Of a stretch of 64,000 bases of DNA, positions 8,175-17,423 are shown piece by piece. Under the pieces are notes generated by a model, which saw only the letters and a program-made list of their open reading frames with translations, did not search any database and was not told where the DNA came from. How positions within the stretch are numbered: the stretch's first letter is position 1; each line of letters opens with the position of its first letter. The position numbers and the translations under genes are program-made. Origin of the DNA: Opitutaceae bacterium (GTDB lineage: Bacteria; Verrucomicrobiota; Verrucomicrobiia; Opitutales; Opitutaceae); contig JAEUHC010000004.1 of NCBI GenBank assembly GCA_016794785.1, forward strand, positions 124,001 through 188,000, written 5' to 3'.

Positions 8175-11052
8175 ACTCCACGTAGATCAACTCACTCGCG
8201 TTGAGCAGGGCGCGGCAGAAAGCCCGCAGACCGTGCACGGCGATGAGATCGGCCGCCGCCGTGCGCTCTGTAACCGAAGGCGCCCGCTGAAAGGCCAGCG
8301 CGTAGGCCTGCCTGACCTGCGCCTCAGGCTCGCCGGCCAGGCGGGCCGCCAAGGCTTCGGCCATGTCGAGGGTGAACCTGTGGTTGAGCAGCGTGAGCGC
8401 CTGCAGGGGAGTCGTCGTGTGGGCCCGCACGGGCGTCGCGAACGCGGTGTCGGGCAAATCGAAATCGCTGAGCCCATCGACGACACTCGCGCGGGCGTTC
8501 TGGTGGTAAACCGCCCGACGGTAGGTCGCGGGCCCATGCTCATCTAGGGGAAAGTAGGTGCTCACGTTGTTCTGCGTGAATTTGTAGAGCCGAAAACCCG
8601 GGCCGCCCATCGGCTCGAGACGGAGCTTGCCGGCGACGTTCAGCATCGTGTCGCGCACTTCCTCGGCGCTCAGCCGGCGCGGCGGGAAGCGCCAGAGGAA
8701 GCGCGCCTCCTTGTCCACCTGCGCCGCGTCGGCGCGGTGGGCGGACGACTGCCGGTAGGCTTGGGAGAGGAGAATCTCGCGGTGGAGGGGCTTGAGCCGC
8801 CAGCCGTGGCGCACGAGGCGCTGCGCGAGTTGATCGAGCAGCTCGGGGTGCGTGGGCCGGCCACCTAGGAAGCCGAAGTCGCTCGGCGTGTCCACGATGC
8901 CGGTGCCAAAGTGATAGTGCCACACGCGGTTCGCGAGCACCCGCGGCGTGAGCGGATTGCCCGCGCCCGTGATCCAACGGGCGAGCGCGAGGCGGCGAGC
9001 GGCGTCGCTGGCATCGGCCGACAGCTCATAACGGCCGGCCACCCGATCCAGCACGCTCGGGTTCGAGGGCGGCACCGGCGCGGCGGGCTTCATCGGATCG
9101 CCGCCTTGGTGGACGAACGTGGGCTCGAGTTGCTCCGTGAAGTTGCCCGCCCACACTTGGCGCAGCTTCGGCACGGCGTTGAGCCGGGCGTTCGCCTGCG
9201 CCAGCTCGCGTCGCAGCCCGGCGAGCTGCTGGGCTTCGGCCGGCGTGGTGACCTCGGGGCGCACGCGCTCGATGCCGTGGGCGAGGGTCCAGGGCTCGCG
9301 GCCGGCGCTGCTCGCAACGGTCTGCCACGCCTGGCCGTCGGCCGACACCAGCACCTCATATTCGCACGGGGTCTCGCCGCGCGCGGTGCCTTCGGAGATG
9401 TTCCGGCCCTTGGCGTTGGAAAAGGCGATGCGATCGATCGTCTCCGTCTGGGCGAGCGTGATGGTCAGCTCCGGCGGGATGCCGATGAACCACTGCTCGC
9501 CAAACTCGCCGTCGATCACGACCTGCGGGCCGTAGGCCTCGGGAAAATCCTCGGCGACCGCCGAGCGCGCCCCAGCGGCCTGGGCGCCGTTAGCGGCCAG
9601 CGCGACGTTGCGCGGATTCGCTCCGGCGCTCCACACCTGGAACTCCACGAGCCGGCTCGCGCCGGGGCGCACGCCACGCGGCCCGCCGGTGTGGGCGAGC
9701 ACCTTGAACTTCACATGACGCGCCGCGACCGGCTCGAAGCGCTCCTCCGTCAGCTCCGGATCGATCTTGGGGCGGGTCGCGGGATGCCGGGCCAGCTCAT
9801 CTTTCGCGCGCTGCTGGATCACGCGGTTCAACGCCTCAATCTGCTGCGTGAGTCTGGCCTTGGTCGCCTCGGGTTCGGCCGTGGCCGCGGCAAAGGCCGC
9901 GCGCTCCTCGTCCGAGGCCACGACCCGCCGCCCGTGCGTGACACCCTCGAACGCCGCGCGCAGCCGGTAGTAGTCCTCGGTCGGGATGGGATCAAATTTG
10001 TGGTGGTGGCAGCGCGCGCAGTTAAAAGTCAGGCCGAGAAACGCGCCGCCGGTCGCGGTGATCATGTCATCGAGAGTCGCGGCGCGGATGTGGGCCATCG
10101 CGGCCACATCCTGATTCTTCACGTCGTCGTAGGGCCCGGCGACGAGGAAGGCACTGGCGACCTCGATGGCCGGATCCCCTTTGCCGATCACATCGCCGGC
10201 GAGGTGTTCGGTGATGAACTGGTCCATCGGCTTGTCGGCGTTGAGGCTCCGGATCACATAGTCGCGAAAGGGCCAGAGGTCGTCGATGATCACGTTGCGC
10301 TCAAAGCCCACGCTCTCGCCAAAGCGCACGACGTCGAGCCAGTGGCGGCCCCAGCGCTCGCCGTAGCGCGGCGAAGCCAGCAGCCGATCCGCGAGCGCCA
10401 CGACCGCGCCGTCGGGATCGCGCGCCATCGCGGCGGCGAAGGTCTCGACCTCCCCGGCCGATGGCGGCAGCCCGGTCACATCGTAGCTCATGCGCCGGAT
10501 GAGCGTGCGCGCGTCGGCGGGCGGGTTGAGCGTGAGGTTCTTCTCCGCGAGCTGGGCGCGCACAAAATCGTCGATGGAGCGCGTCGCGTCGAAAGCCGCG
10601 AGCGGCTGGAGCGACCACCACGATTTGTCGGCGCGCTTGGCCGCAATCGCGCCCCCTTCGCGGTGATCGGGCGCGCCGTTTCTCACCCACGTCACAAAAT
10701 CCGCGATCACGGCCGCCGGCAGCTTGGGTTTCTTCGGCGGCATCAGCAGATCGTCCTCGAGGTGCTGGATGCTGCGGATGAGCAGGCTGCGCTCCGGCTG
10801 GCCAGGGATGATCGCGGGCTCGCCGCTGTCGCCGCCTTTCTGCCAGCCGGCCTTCGTGTCGAGGAGCAGGTTGGCCCGGAGTTTCTTCGCGTCGGCACTG
10901 TGGCATTCGTAGCAATGCTCGATGAGTGCCGGACGGATTCTCTGCTCAAAGAAGGCGAGGCCGACGGGATCGGCGGCGAATCCCGGCACGGCGAGCCCAA
11001 GAATCAGCAGCCCGTGCCCACGGACCGCGGCGATCATATTGCGAGGGCTCAC
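8173..11052 (-). CDS. Planctomycete-type cytochrome / DUF1549 / DUF1553 protein
   Basis: A 959-residue exported protein of the type abundant in Planctomycetes and Verrucomicrobia. It has a short hydrophobic export segment (HGLLILGLAVPGFA) and a planctomycete cytochrome c domain with heme motif Cys47-Tyr-Glu-Cys50-His51. Next come DUF1549 (SIDDFVRAQLAEKNL, LIRRMSYDVTGLPPS, SPRYGERWGRHWLDVVRFGE) and a second CxxCH motif (FNCARCHHHKFDPIPTEDYY). A long insert carries a discoidin-like segment, and the C-terminal DUF1553 (VLANRVWHYHFGTGIVDTPS) ends the protein. The precise reaction is unknown; such proteins are linked to polysaccharide or sulfatase clusters. Translation starts at a GTG (11052) inside the DUF1501 stop (GTGA), so the pair is coupled. 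An ATG five codons later is an alternative. Confidence 0.86.
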   Translation of the reverse strand: MSPRNMIAAVRGHGLLILGLAVPGFAADPVGLAFFEQRIRPALIEHCYECHSADAKKLRANLLLDTKAGWQKGGDSGEPAIIPGQPERSLLIRSIQHLEDDLLMPPKKPKLPAAVIADFVTWVRNGAPDHREGGAIAAKRADKSWWSLQPLAAFDATRSIDDFVRAQLAEKNLTLNPPADARTLIRRMSYDVTGLPPSAGEVETFAAAMARDPDGAVVALADRLLASPRYGERWGRHWLDVVRFGESVGFERNVIIDDLWPFRDYVIRSLNADKPMDQFITEHLAGDVIGKGDPAIEVASAFLVAGPYDDVKNQDVAAMAHIRAATLDDMITATGGAFLGLTFNCARCHHHKFDPIPTEDYYRLRAAFEGVTHGRRVVASDEERAAFAAATAEPEATKARLTQQIEALNRVIQQRAKDELARHPATRPKIDPELTEERFEPVAARHVKFKVLAHTGGPRGVRPGASRLVEFQVWSAGANPRNVALAANGAQAAGARSAVAEDFPEAYGPQVVIDGEFGEQWFIGIPPELTITLAQTETIDRIAFSNAKGRNISEGTARGETPCEYEVLVSADGQAWQTVASSAGREPWTLAHGIERVRPEVTTPAEAQQLAGLRRELAQANARLNAVPKLRQVWAGNFTEQLEPTFVHQGGDPMKPAAPVPPSNPSVLDRVAGRYELSADASDAARRLALARWITGAGNPLTPRVLANRVWHYHFGTGIVDTPSDFGFLGGRPTHPELLDQLAQRLVRHGWRLKPLHREILLSQAYRQSSAHRADAAQVDKEARFLWRFPPRRLSAEEVRDTMLNVAGKLRLEPMGGPGFRLYKFTQNNVSTYFPLDEHGPATYRRAVYHQNARASVVDGLSDFDLPDTAFATPVRAHTTTPLQALTLLNHRFTLDMAEALAARLAGEPEAQVRQAYALAFQRAPSVTERTAAADLIAVHGLRAFCRALLNASELIYVE

Positions 11053-12464
11053 GCGAGAATCGATTTGATCACGTGGCCATGCACGTCGGTGAGACGGCGC
11101 TCGGCGCCGTTGTGGTAGTAGGTCAGTTTCTCGTGATCGAGGCCGAGGAGATGCAGCACGGTCGCATAGAAATCATAGACCGTCGCGACGTCCTGCACAC
11201 TGCGGCGGCCAAAGTCGTCGGTCGCCCCGTGGCTCACGCCGCCGCGCACGCCGGCGCCCATCATCCAGGTCGTGAAGGCGTCGGGGTTGTGGTCGCGCCC
11301 CGAGGTGCCTTCCTGATGCGTGGGCATGCGGCCGAACTCCGTGCACCAGAGCACCAGCGTGTCCTCCAACAGTCCGCGCTGCTTGAGATCGGTGAGCAGC
11401 GCCGCCGTCGGCTGATCGAAGATGGGGCCGTGGCGATCGTAGTCGGCCTTGAGAGTCTTGTGGGCGTCCCAGTTGAGCAGGCCGTCCACCGCGCTCGCCC
11501 GTGACGAGCAGTAGAGGCTCACGTAGCGCACGCCTTGCTCAAGGAGGCGGCGCGCGAGGAGGCAGTTGCGCGCGTAGGCGGCCTTGAGCTTGTTGGCGTC
11601 GGCCGTGCCGTAGAGCGCGTGGACGTGCGCGGGCTCGCGCGCAAGATCGGCGACCTCGGGCGCGGCGAGCTGCATCCGGGCCGCGAGTTCATAGGCGGCC
11701 AGCCGGGCGCGCAGCTCGTCGTGGCCGGGATGCGCGGCGGCATGCTCGGAATTGAGGCGCTCGAGGTAGGCGCGCGTGGCCTGATCCTCGGAGCCGGAGA
11801 TTGCGGCAGGGCGCGTGAGGTTGCGCAAAGGCTGCTGCGCCGAGAGCGCGACGCCCTGGTGCTGCGCGGGGAGAAAACCATTGCCCCAGTTCGCCTTTCC
11901 ATTGGGCGGCTCGCCGCGGACATCCTGGATCGTCACGAAGGTCGGCAGGTTGTCGTTGAGGCTGCCGAGGGCGTGGCTCACCCACGAACCGGCGCTCGGG
12001 AACCCTTCGCGCACAAAGCCCGTGTTCATCGCGATGCAGCCGGGCCCGTGGGTGTTGGTGCGCGACGTCATGCTGTGGATGAACGCCATCTCGTCCGCAT
12101 GCCGGGCGACGTGGGGCAGCAGCGTGGAGATCATTTTGCCGCTGCGACCGGACGGGGCGAACCCCCAGGGCGAGCGCATGAGGTTGCCATTCTTGCCCTG
12201 GAACGTGACCTCCGCCTCGCCGGGCAATGGAGTGCCGTCGAACTTCTCGAGCATCGGCTTGTAGTCCCACAGATCGACGTGCGAGGCGGCGCCGGGGCAG
12301 AAAATTTGCAGCACCTGCTTCGCCTTGGGCGCAAAGTGCGGCGCACGCGCCGTCGCCGCCGCGAGATCGCGCGCGAGCAGCCCGGAGATCGCGACGCCGG
12401 TCAATCCAGTCGTCATCTGCCCGAGAAAATGACGCCGCGTGAGGTCGAGGGGGTGGGCCGACAC
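11049..12464 (-). CDS. Tat-exported DUF1501 protein
   Basis: DUF1501 proteins are alkaline-phosphatase/sulfatase-fold proteins exported by the Tat pathway in PVC bacteria; no reaction is established. The twin-arginine motif is LDLTRRHFLGQMTTGLTGVA, ending near LARDLAAATARA. Fold-typical segments are FCPGAASHVDLWDYKPMLEK, HSMTSRTNTHGPGCIAMNTG, TLVLWCTEFGRMPTHQEGTS, GRDHNPDAFTTWMMGAGVRG and HLLGLDHEKLTYYHNGAERR. A GTG at 12464 puts RRHFLG nine residues into the protein, as usual in this family, so it is preferred over an ATG at 12566 that adds 34 non-conserved residues. The length is 471 residues with the GTG start. The gene overlaps the downstream cytochrome/DUF1553 gene by four bases; the two are almost certainly co-translated partners. 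Confidence 0.86.
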   Translation of the reverse strand: MSAHPLDLTRRHFLGQMTTGLTGVAISGLLARDLAAATARAPHFAPKAKQVLQIFCPGAASHVDLWDYKPMLEKFDGTPLPGEAEVTFQGKNGNLMRSPWGFAPSGRSGKMISTLLPHVARHADEMAFIHSMTSRTNTHGPGCIAMNTGFVREGFPSAGSWVSHALGSLNDNLPTFVTIQDVRGEPPNGKANWGNGFLPAQHQGVALSAQQPLRNLTRPAAISGSEDQATRAYLERLNSEHAAAHPGHDELRARLAAYELAARMQLAAPEVADLAREPAHVHALYGTADANKLKAAYARNCLLARRLLEQGVRYVSLYCSSRASAVDGLLNWDAHKTLKADYDRHGPIFDQPTAALLTDLKQRGLLEDTLVLWCTEFGRMPTHQEGTSGRDHNPDAFTTWMMGAGVRGGVSHGATDDFGRRSVQDVATVYDFYATVLHLLGLDHEKLTYYHNGAERRLTDVHGHVIKSILA

Positions 12465-12604
12465 GCCCCGACTCTCGCGAACCGACGTGCCGAGATCAAG
12501 CCGTGGCACGAGGCCAAGTGTGCCGCGCGTCGCCCGCTGCGACTGTAACGCCGCGCGGCGCCTCATCCGTTGACCACGCGCTGGTGGCGCGCTCCGCTGG
12601 CCGC

Positions 12605-13267
12605 ATGAAAATCACCTACTACCTCGAGGTCATTTCATCGTGGTGCTACTGGAGCGAACCGGCGTGGGCCGAACTCAAGCGCCGCTACGAGGGCCGCGTC
12701 AGCTTCGACTGGAAGATCGCCAAGATGACCGCCGCCGACTGGCCCGTGTCACGCGCGCAGTGCGAGTGGTTCTACCGCCGCAGCGGCACGGTCATGCGCT
12801 CGCCTTTCATGCTCAATTCAGGGTGGTATGAACCCTACCCCACCGGCAGCTATCCAGCGGCGAGCTTCGTCGCCGAGGCCGCGCGGGACTTCGGATTCAC
12901 CGGCGACGAAATCCGTCTCGCCCTGACCCACGCCGCCGATCGCGAGGGCCGCAAGGTCGGCCAGATGGGCGAGGCCATCGCCGTCGCCGTGCAGGCGAGC
13001 GGCGGAAAGCTCGACCCCGTCAAGCTCCGCCTCGCCGCTGAGTCCCACGCCGTCGCCGCGCGCATCGAGACGAGCACGCGGGAATTTTTCGCCCACCAGA
13101 TCAACCAGCGCCCGGCCTTCGTGATCGAGGATGAGATCGGGGACAAGGCCGTCTTCTCCGGCCTCGTGCGGATCGAGCCGCTCGCCGCGACGATCGACGC
13201 GATGCTCACCGACACCGCGGCCTACGCTTCATTCAAAGCCCACTTCGGCGGCCCGCCGGCGGCGTGA
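12605..13267 (+). CDS. DsbA-fold thioredoxin-like protein
   Basis: A 220-residue cytosolic protein of the DsbA/2-hydroxychromene-2-carboxylate isomerase fold. It opens with the beta strand MKITYYLEVISSWCYW. A helical insertion domain contains SGTVMRSPFMLNSGWYEP, and the cis-proline loop is HQINQRPAFVIEDE. The active-site position normally reads CPWC. Here it is SSWC, so only one cysteine remains and a standard dithiol oxidoreductase reaction is unlikely. A glutathione-linked or isomerase-type role is possible. The ATG at 12605 was chosen because the strand begins there; earlier in-frame codons read as low-quality upstream sequence. The gene is divergent from the DUF1501 gene and followed closely by a TPR-like gene. 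Confidence 0.75.
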   Translation: MKITYYLEVISSWCYWSEPAWAELKRRYEGRVSFDWKIAKMTAADWPVSRAQCEWFYRRSGTVMRSPFMLNSGWYEPYPTGSYPAASFVAEAARDFGFTGDEIRLALTHAADREGRKVGQMGEAIAVAVQASGGKLDPVKLRLAAESHAVAARIETSTREFFAHQINQRPAFVIEDEIGDKAVFSGLVRIEPLAATIDAMLTDTAAYASFKAHFGGPPAA

Positions 13268-13312
13268 TCCGGGACCGGTTGACCGCGATCGGCGCGACGC
13301 TTCACTGCGGTC

Positions 13313-13786
13313 ATGCAACCGCAGCGCCGCCTCTCCCACGTCCAGGGCTACCTCGCCCTCGGCATGGTCGCGGAGGCGGCGGCGGAGCTGGAGCTCATTC
13401 CCCTGCCCGAGCGCGATTCGCTTGAGGTGCTCGGCTTGCGCGTGGCCGTGCTGCAGGAGCAAGGCGACTGGTCTGCCCTCGCCACGCACGCCGGGGAATT
13501 CGCGCGCCGTGCGCCCACCGAGGCCGCTGCGTGGGTCACCTGGGCCTATGCCACGCGCCGGGCCGAGACTCTGATCGCGGCGGAAAAAATCCTGCTCAAG
13601 GCCGAGACGCTGCACCCCGCCGAACCGACGATTCAGTTCAACCTCGGCTGCTACGCCTGCCAGCGCGGCGATCTCGCGGAGGCGCGGCGGCGGGTCGATC
13701 GCGCGATCGCGCTCGACACAAATTTCCGCGCCCTCGCGGGGACCGATCCGGATCTCGCGCCGCTGCGGGCGCAGTCCGCATCCTAG
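13313..13786 (+). CDS. Small TPR-repeat protein
   Basis: A 157-residue all-helical protein with tetratricopeptide-like repeats. The pattern is visible in YLALGMVAEAAAELELIP, LQEQGDWSALATHAGEFARR, WVTWAYATRRAETLIAAEKI and FNLGCYACQRGDLAEARRRV, where Gly/Ala and Leu/Tyr occupy the usual packing positions. There is no signal peptide or membrane segment, so it should be cytosolic and act in protein-protein contacts. It starts 46 bases after the DsbA-fold gene and may share its transcript. The partner is unknown. Confidence 0.75.
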   Translation: MQPQRRLSHVQGYLALGMVAEAAAELELIPLPERDSLEVLGLRVAVLQEQGDWSALATHAGEFARRAPTEAAAWVTWAYATRRAETLIAAEKILLKAETLHPAEPTIQFNLGCYACQRGDLAEARRRVDRAIALDTNFRALAGTDPDLAPLRAQSAS

Positions 13787-13868
13787 CCGCGGCAACAGAC
13801 TGTCAGCCCGCGCCGCCATTTGACGCTCGCCGCGCTGCCGGGCGCTCTCGACCTTTCCCGTCGCCCCA

Positions 13869-15374
13869 ATGTCAGCCACGCCCGTGCTCCAACTCCGCCA
13901 GCTCGCCAAATCGTTTGGCGGCGCGCGCGCGCTGCGGGGCGTGGATTTTGATCTGCGAGCCGGCGAAGTGCATGCATTGCTCGGCGAAAACGGCGCGGGC
14001 AAGAGCACGTTGATCAAGATTGTCACCGGTGCGCACCAACCCGACGACGGCACGATCACGGTGGATGGCGTGCCGGTGTCTGATCTCACGCCAGCGGGGG
14101 CGCAGGCGCTGGGCATCGCGTGTGTCTATCAGCAGCCCGCGCTTTTTCCCGATCTCAGCGTGGCGGAAAACATCGCGTTGCGGCTCGAGCGCGGGGGTGC
14201 CCTGCGCACCGTCAGCTGGCGCGCCCGGCGCGAGTGCGCGCGGGATCTCCTGCGCCGCATCGGCGCAGAGATCTCGCCCGAGGCCGAGGTGCGTTCGCTC
14301 TCGATGCCCGAGCAGCAGCTCGTGGAGATCGCCTGCGCGCTTGGGTCGGGCGCGCGCATCGTGATCATGGACGAGCCGACAGCCTCGCTCACGCACCAGG
14401 AGCAGCACCTGCTCTTCACCGTCGTCCGCGACCTGCGCCAGAGCGGCGTCGGCGTCATCTACATTTCCCACCGGTTGGAGGAAATCTTCGCGCTCGCCGA
14501 TCGCGTGACCGTCCTGCGCGACGGCGAGAGCGTGGGCACACATCCGGTGGCCGCGATGGATGAGGCGGGACTTATCCGCCTGATGGTCGGCCGCGAGGTC
14601 GCGCAGATTTATCCGCCCAGCGAGTCGGCCCCGGGCGACGTCGTTCTCGCGCTGCGCGGCGTGGGCTGCACGGCCTCGGGCGTGCGCGACGTGACGCTCG
14701 ACGTGCGCGCCGGCGAGATCGTCGGGCTGGCCGGACTTGTCGGCGCGGGCCGCACCGAGCTGGCGCGCGTGCTCTTCGGCCTCACGCCCGCGGATGTCGG
14801 CGAGATTTCCCTCCACGGGCAGCCGGTGACGCTGCACTCGCCGCAGGACGCCGTCGCCCGCGGGATCGCCTACGTGCCAGAGGATCGGCGGCGCCACGGC
14901 GTCGTGCTGGAGATGCCCATCGCGCACAACATGACCATGGCGGTGCACCGGCGGCTGTTTCGCGGCGCATGGCTCCACTTCGCGGCGGAGCGATCGCTGG
15001 CGCTCGACTACATCCGCGACCTCGCCGTGAAATGCACCGGGCCGGACGCGCCCGGTGGCAGCCTCTCCGGCGGCAACCAGCAGAAAGTCTCCCTCGCCCG
15101 CTGGCTCGCGACGAAGCCCAAGATCCTCATCCTCGACGAGCCCACTCAGGGCGTGGACGTCGGCGCCAAGAGCGAGATTCACAAAATCGTCCGCCGCCTC
15201 GCGAAGGAGGGCCTCGCGGTGCTGCTCATCTCGAGCGACCTGCCCGAGGTGATCGGCATGAGCGACCGCATCGGCGTCATGCGCGGCGGCACGATTGCCG
15301 CGATGCTGCCCGGAGGGGCCGATGCGCACGATGTGATGGCGGCGGCGCTGGGCCAGGAGAAGGGCGCAGCATGA
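13869..15374 (+). CDS. CUT2-type sugar ABC transporter, ATP-binding protein
   Basis: A 501-residue tandem ABC ATPase of the CUT2 (RbsA/RhaT/LsrA-like) type. The first domain has Walker A GENGAGKSTLIK, the signature LSMPEQQLVEIACALG and Walker B RIVIMDEPTASLT. The second has a degenerate Walker A (GLAGLVGAGRTEL) but an intact LSGGNQQKVSLARWL and ILILDEPTQGVDVG, the normal asymmetric arrangement. It would power import by the two permeases that follow. The stop overlaps the ATG of the first permease by four bases. The order ATPase, permease, permease, binding protein matches rhamnose- or autoinducer-2-type transporters more than ribose ones. The sugar cannot be read from the sequence. Confidence 0.93.
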   Translation: MSATPVLQLRQLAKSFGGARALRGVDFDLRAGEVHALLGENGAGKSTLIKIVTGAHQPDDGTITVDGVPVSDLTPAGAQALGIACVYQQPALFPDLSVAENIALRLERGGALRTVSWRARRECARDLLRRIGAEISPEAEVRSLSMPEQQLVEIACALGSGARIVIMDEPTASLTHQEQHLLFTVVRDLRQSGVGVIYISHRLEEIFALADRVTVLRDGESVGTHPVAAMDEAGLIRLMVGREVAQIYPPSESAPGDVVLALRGVGCTASGVRDVTLDVRAGEIVGLAGLVGAGRTELARVLFGLTPADVGEISLHGQPVTLHSPQDAVARGIAYVPEDRRRHGVVLEMPIAHNMTMAVHRRLFRGAWLHFAAERSLALDYIRDLAVKCTGPDAPGGSLSGGNQQKVSLARWLATKPKILILDEPTQGVDVGAKSEIHKIVRRLAKEGLAVLLISSDLPEVIGMSDRIGVMRGGTIAAMLPGGADAHDVMAAALGQEKGAA

Positions 15375-16297
15375 GCCGCCACTTCCGTGAACTATCCGTG
15401 GTGGGCGCACTAGGTGCCGTGCTGCTCGCGATGGCGTTTTTTGCCCCGGCGTTTTACCAGCCGCAGCCGCTGCTTTCCCTCGCGACGCGCGAGGCACCGA
15501 CGCTCGTCGTCGCCTGCGGCATGGCGCTCGTGATCATCTGCCGGCAGATCGATATTTCGGTGGGCTCCATGTTCTCGGTGGTGAGCGTGTGCGCCGGGCT
15601 GCTCGCGGCGCGGGGTTGGCCGCTGTTGCTGGTGCTGCCAGTGGCGGGGGCGCTGGGCGCGGCGCTCGGCGCGATCAACGGCCTGCTCGTCGCCGGCCTG
15701 CGGTTGCCCTCGATCGTCGTCACGCTCGCGACGATGGTCGCGCTGCGGCAGGGCCTGAATCTCGTGCGGCAGGGCGAGTTTGTGAACATGCCCGACAGCG
15801 TGCAGTGGTTCGGCCTGCCGCAGGCCACGGGGCAATGGCTGCTCGTCGGCTGCTCGCTCGTGCTGCTGGCGGCGCTCGGTCTCGCGCTGCGCCACCTGGC
15901 GGCGGGACGCTTTGTCTATGCGGTGGGCACCGACGCGGAAGCGGCGCGCCTCGCCGGCATCCGGCCGCAGCAGGTGACCTTCGGTGTGTTTGTGTTCATG
16001 GGCGCGCTGACCGGTCTCGCGGCGATGATGAACATCGTGCAGTCGCCCCAGGTCCAGCCGCTCTCCGGCATGGGTCTCGAGCTGAAGGTGATCGCCGCGG
16101 TGGTGGTGGGCGGCGTCGCGATCTCGGGCGGGCGCGGGAACCTGTGGGGGGCCTTCGCGGGGCTGCTGCTGCTCGCGTGCGTGGCGCCCGCGCTAACGCA
16201 CCTGCGCATCGAGGCCTACTGGGAAAAGGCGATCCAAGGCGCGATCATCTTGCTCGCGGTCGTGGCGGATGGGGTGCGCCAAAGGAGGCAAACGTGA
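15371..16297 (+). CDS. CUT2-type sugar ABC transporter permease 1
   Basis: A 308-residue inner-membrane permease (BPD_transp_2/RbsC family) with about eight to ten hydrophobic segments, starting with VVGALGAVLLAMAFFAPAFY. The family segment CRQIDISVGSMFSVVSVC and the cytosolic coupling region RFVYAVGTDAEAARLAGI are clear, as is VVVGGVAISGGRGNLWGAF near the C-terminus. The ATG at 15371 sits in ATGA, overlapping the ATPase stop, and its own stop overlaps the GTG of permease 2, so all three are translationally coupled. It should form a heterodimeric channel with the next gene product. Confidence 0.92.
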   Translation: MSRHFRELSVVGALGAVLLAMAFFAPAFYQPQPLLSLATREAPTLVVACGMALVIICRQIDISVGSMFSVVSVCAGLLAARGWPLLLVLPVAGALGAALGAINGLLVAGLRLPSIVVTLATMVALRQGLNLVRQGEFVNMPDSVQWFGLPQATGQWLLVGCSLVLLAALGLALRHLAAGRFVYAVGTDAEAARLAGIRPQQVTFGVFVFMGALTGLAAMMNIVQSPQVQPLSGMGLELKVIAAVVVGGVAISGGRGNLWGAFAGLLLLACVAPALTHLRIEAYWEKAIQGAIILLAVVADGVRQRRQT

Positions 16298-17328
16298 GCG
16301 CCCCTCGCAACGTTTCCGCCCCTCGCTGGAGGACGATCCTGCTCTCGCACGAGATGCTGCTGCTCTACGTGCTCATCGCGATGTGGTTGTTTTTCTACTT
16401 CGCGGGCACGACGGTGAATCGCCGCGGGATCGTCGTGGGCTTCGGCACGCTCGACCGGCAGTTCGACATCCTCCGGCACTCGTGCGAGATCGGCCTGCTC
16501 GCCCTCGCGCTCACGCCGGTGATCATCACGGCGGGCATCGACCTCTCCGTGGCCTCGCTGCTGGGCTTGTGCGCGGTGCTGTTCGGCAAGTTCTGGCACG
16601 ACGCCGGCCTGCCGATCCCGCTCGCGGCCGCGCTCGCCCTCGGTTGCGGGGCGCTCGGCGGGGCGCTCAACGCCGCGCTCATCACCACGCTCCGCCTGCC
16701 GCCGTTGATCGTGACGCTTGGCACCTACTCGCTTTTCCGCGGGCTGGCCGAGGCGATCACGCGCGGCTCCGTGACCTACACGAATTTCCCCGAGAGCTTT
16801 CTCTTCCTCGGGCAGGAGCGGTGGCTCGGGTTGCCGGTGCAGGCGTGGCTGTTTTTCGCCGTCGCGGCCGGCGTGTGGGTGCTCGTGCATCGGATGACGT
16901 TCGGCCGGTCGTTCCGCGCGATTGGCTTTGCGCCCGAGGGCGCGCGCTACGCGGGGCTGCCCGTGGATCGCCGCGTCGCGCTGGCCTACATCCTCGCGGG
17001 GCTGATCGCGGCGCTCGCCGCCATCATCTACACGGCCCGGCTCGGGCAGGCCAAGGCCGACGCCGGCATGGGCTACGAACTTTTCGCGATCACCGCGGTC
17101 GTGCTCGGCGGGACCAGCATCTTTGGCGGCACAGGCAGCGTCCATGGCACGCTGCTCGGCGTGGCGGCCATCGCGGTCCTGAAAAACGGCCTCGCCTCCC
17201 TGCCCGTCGTGATGCGCATGAACGCCGCCGAGGAAATGGCCGGCCTGCTCACCGGCGCGCTCTTGCTGCTCGCGTTGACGGCGGGTGTTTTGCCAAGACT
17301 GATCACCCGCCTGCGCCGTTCCCCCTAG
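16294..17328 (+). CDS. CUT2-type sugar ABC transporter permease 2
   Basis: A 344-residue permease of the same family, about 36 residues longer than permease 1. Landmarks are VIITAGIDLSVASLLGLCAV, IVTLGTYSLFRGLAEAIT, FRAIGFAPEGARYAGLPV and AVVLGGTSIFGGTGSVHGTL. The start is a GTG at 16294, overlapping the upstream stop (GTGA) and preceded by a strong Shine-Dalgarno sequence AGGAGG at 16283-16288. A strong ribosome binding site is rare in this window, and it decides the start here. A hairpin follows in the gap before the binding-protein gene. Confidence 0.92.
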   Translation: MSAPRNVSAPRWRTILLSHEMLLLYVLIAMWLFFYFAGTTVNRRGIVVGFGTLDRQFDILRHSCEIGLLALALTPVIITAGIDLSVASLLGLCAVLFGKFWHDAGLPIPLAAALALGCGALGGALNAALITTLRLPPLIVTLGTYSLFRGLAEAITRGSVTYTNFPESFLFLGQERWLGLPVQAWLFFAVAAGVWVLVHRMTFGRSFRAIGFAPEGARYAGLPVDRRVALAYILAGLIAALAAIIYTARLGQAKADAGMGYELFAITAVVLGGTSIFGGTGSVHGTLLGVAAIAVLKNGLASLPVVMRMNAAEEMAGLLTGALLLLALTAGVLPRLITRLRRSP

Positions 17329-17339
17329 CCAATCAAAGC

Positions 17340-17397
17340 AGGAACCCAAGAACCCATGAATAATCCCGGCTGACCTCGGCTTGATTCTTGGTTTCCT
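17340..17397. repeat. Inverted repeat between permease and binding-protein genes
   Basis: AGGAACCCAAGAA (17340-17352) and TTCTTGGTTTCCT (17385-17397) pair at 12 of 13 positions around a 32-base loop. There is no T-tract. It could protect or separate the permease mRNA from the more highly needed binding-protein mRNA, or be a copy of a small dispersed repeat. Confidence 0.55.
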
Positions 17398-17423
17398 GGC
17401 TTCCTGCTCCTTTCTTTCCCCGC

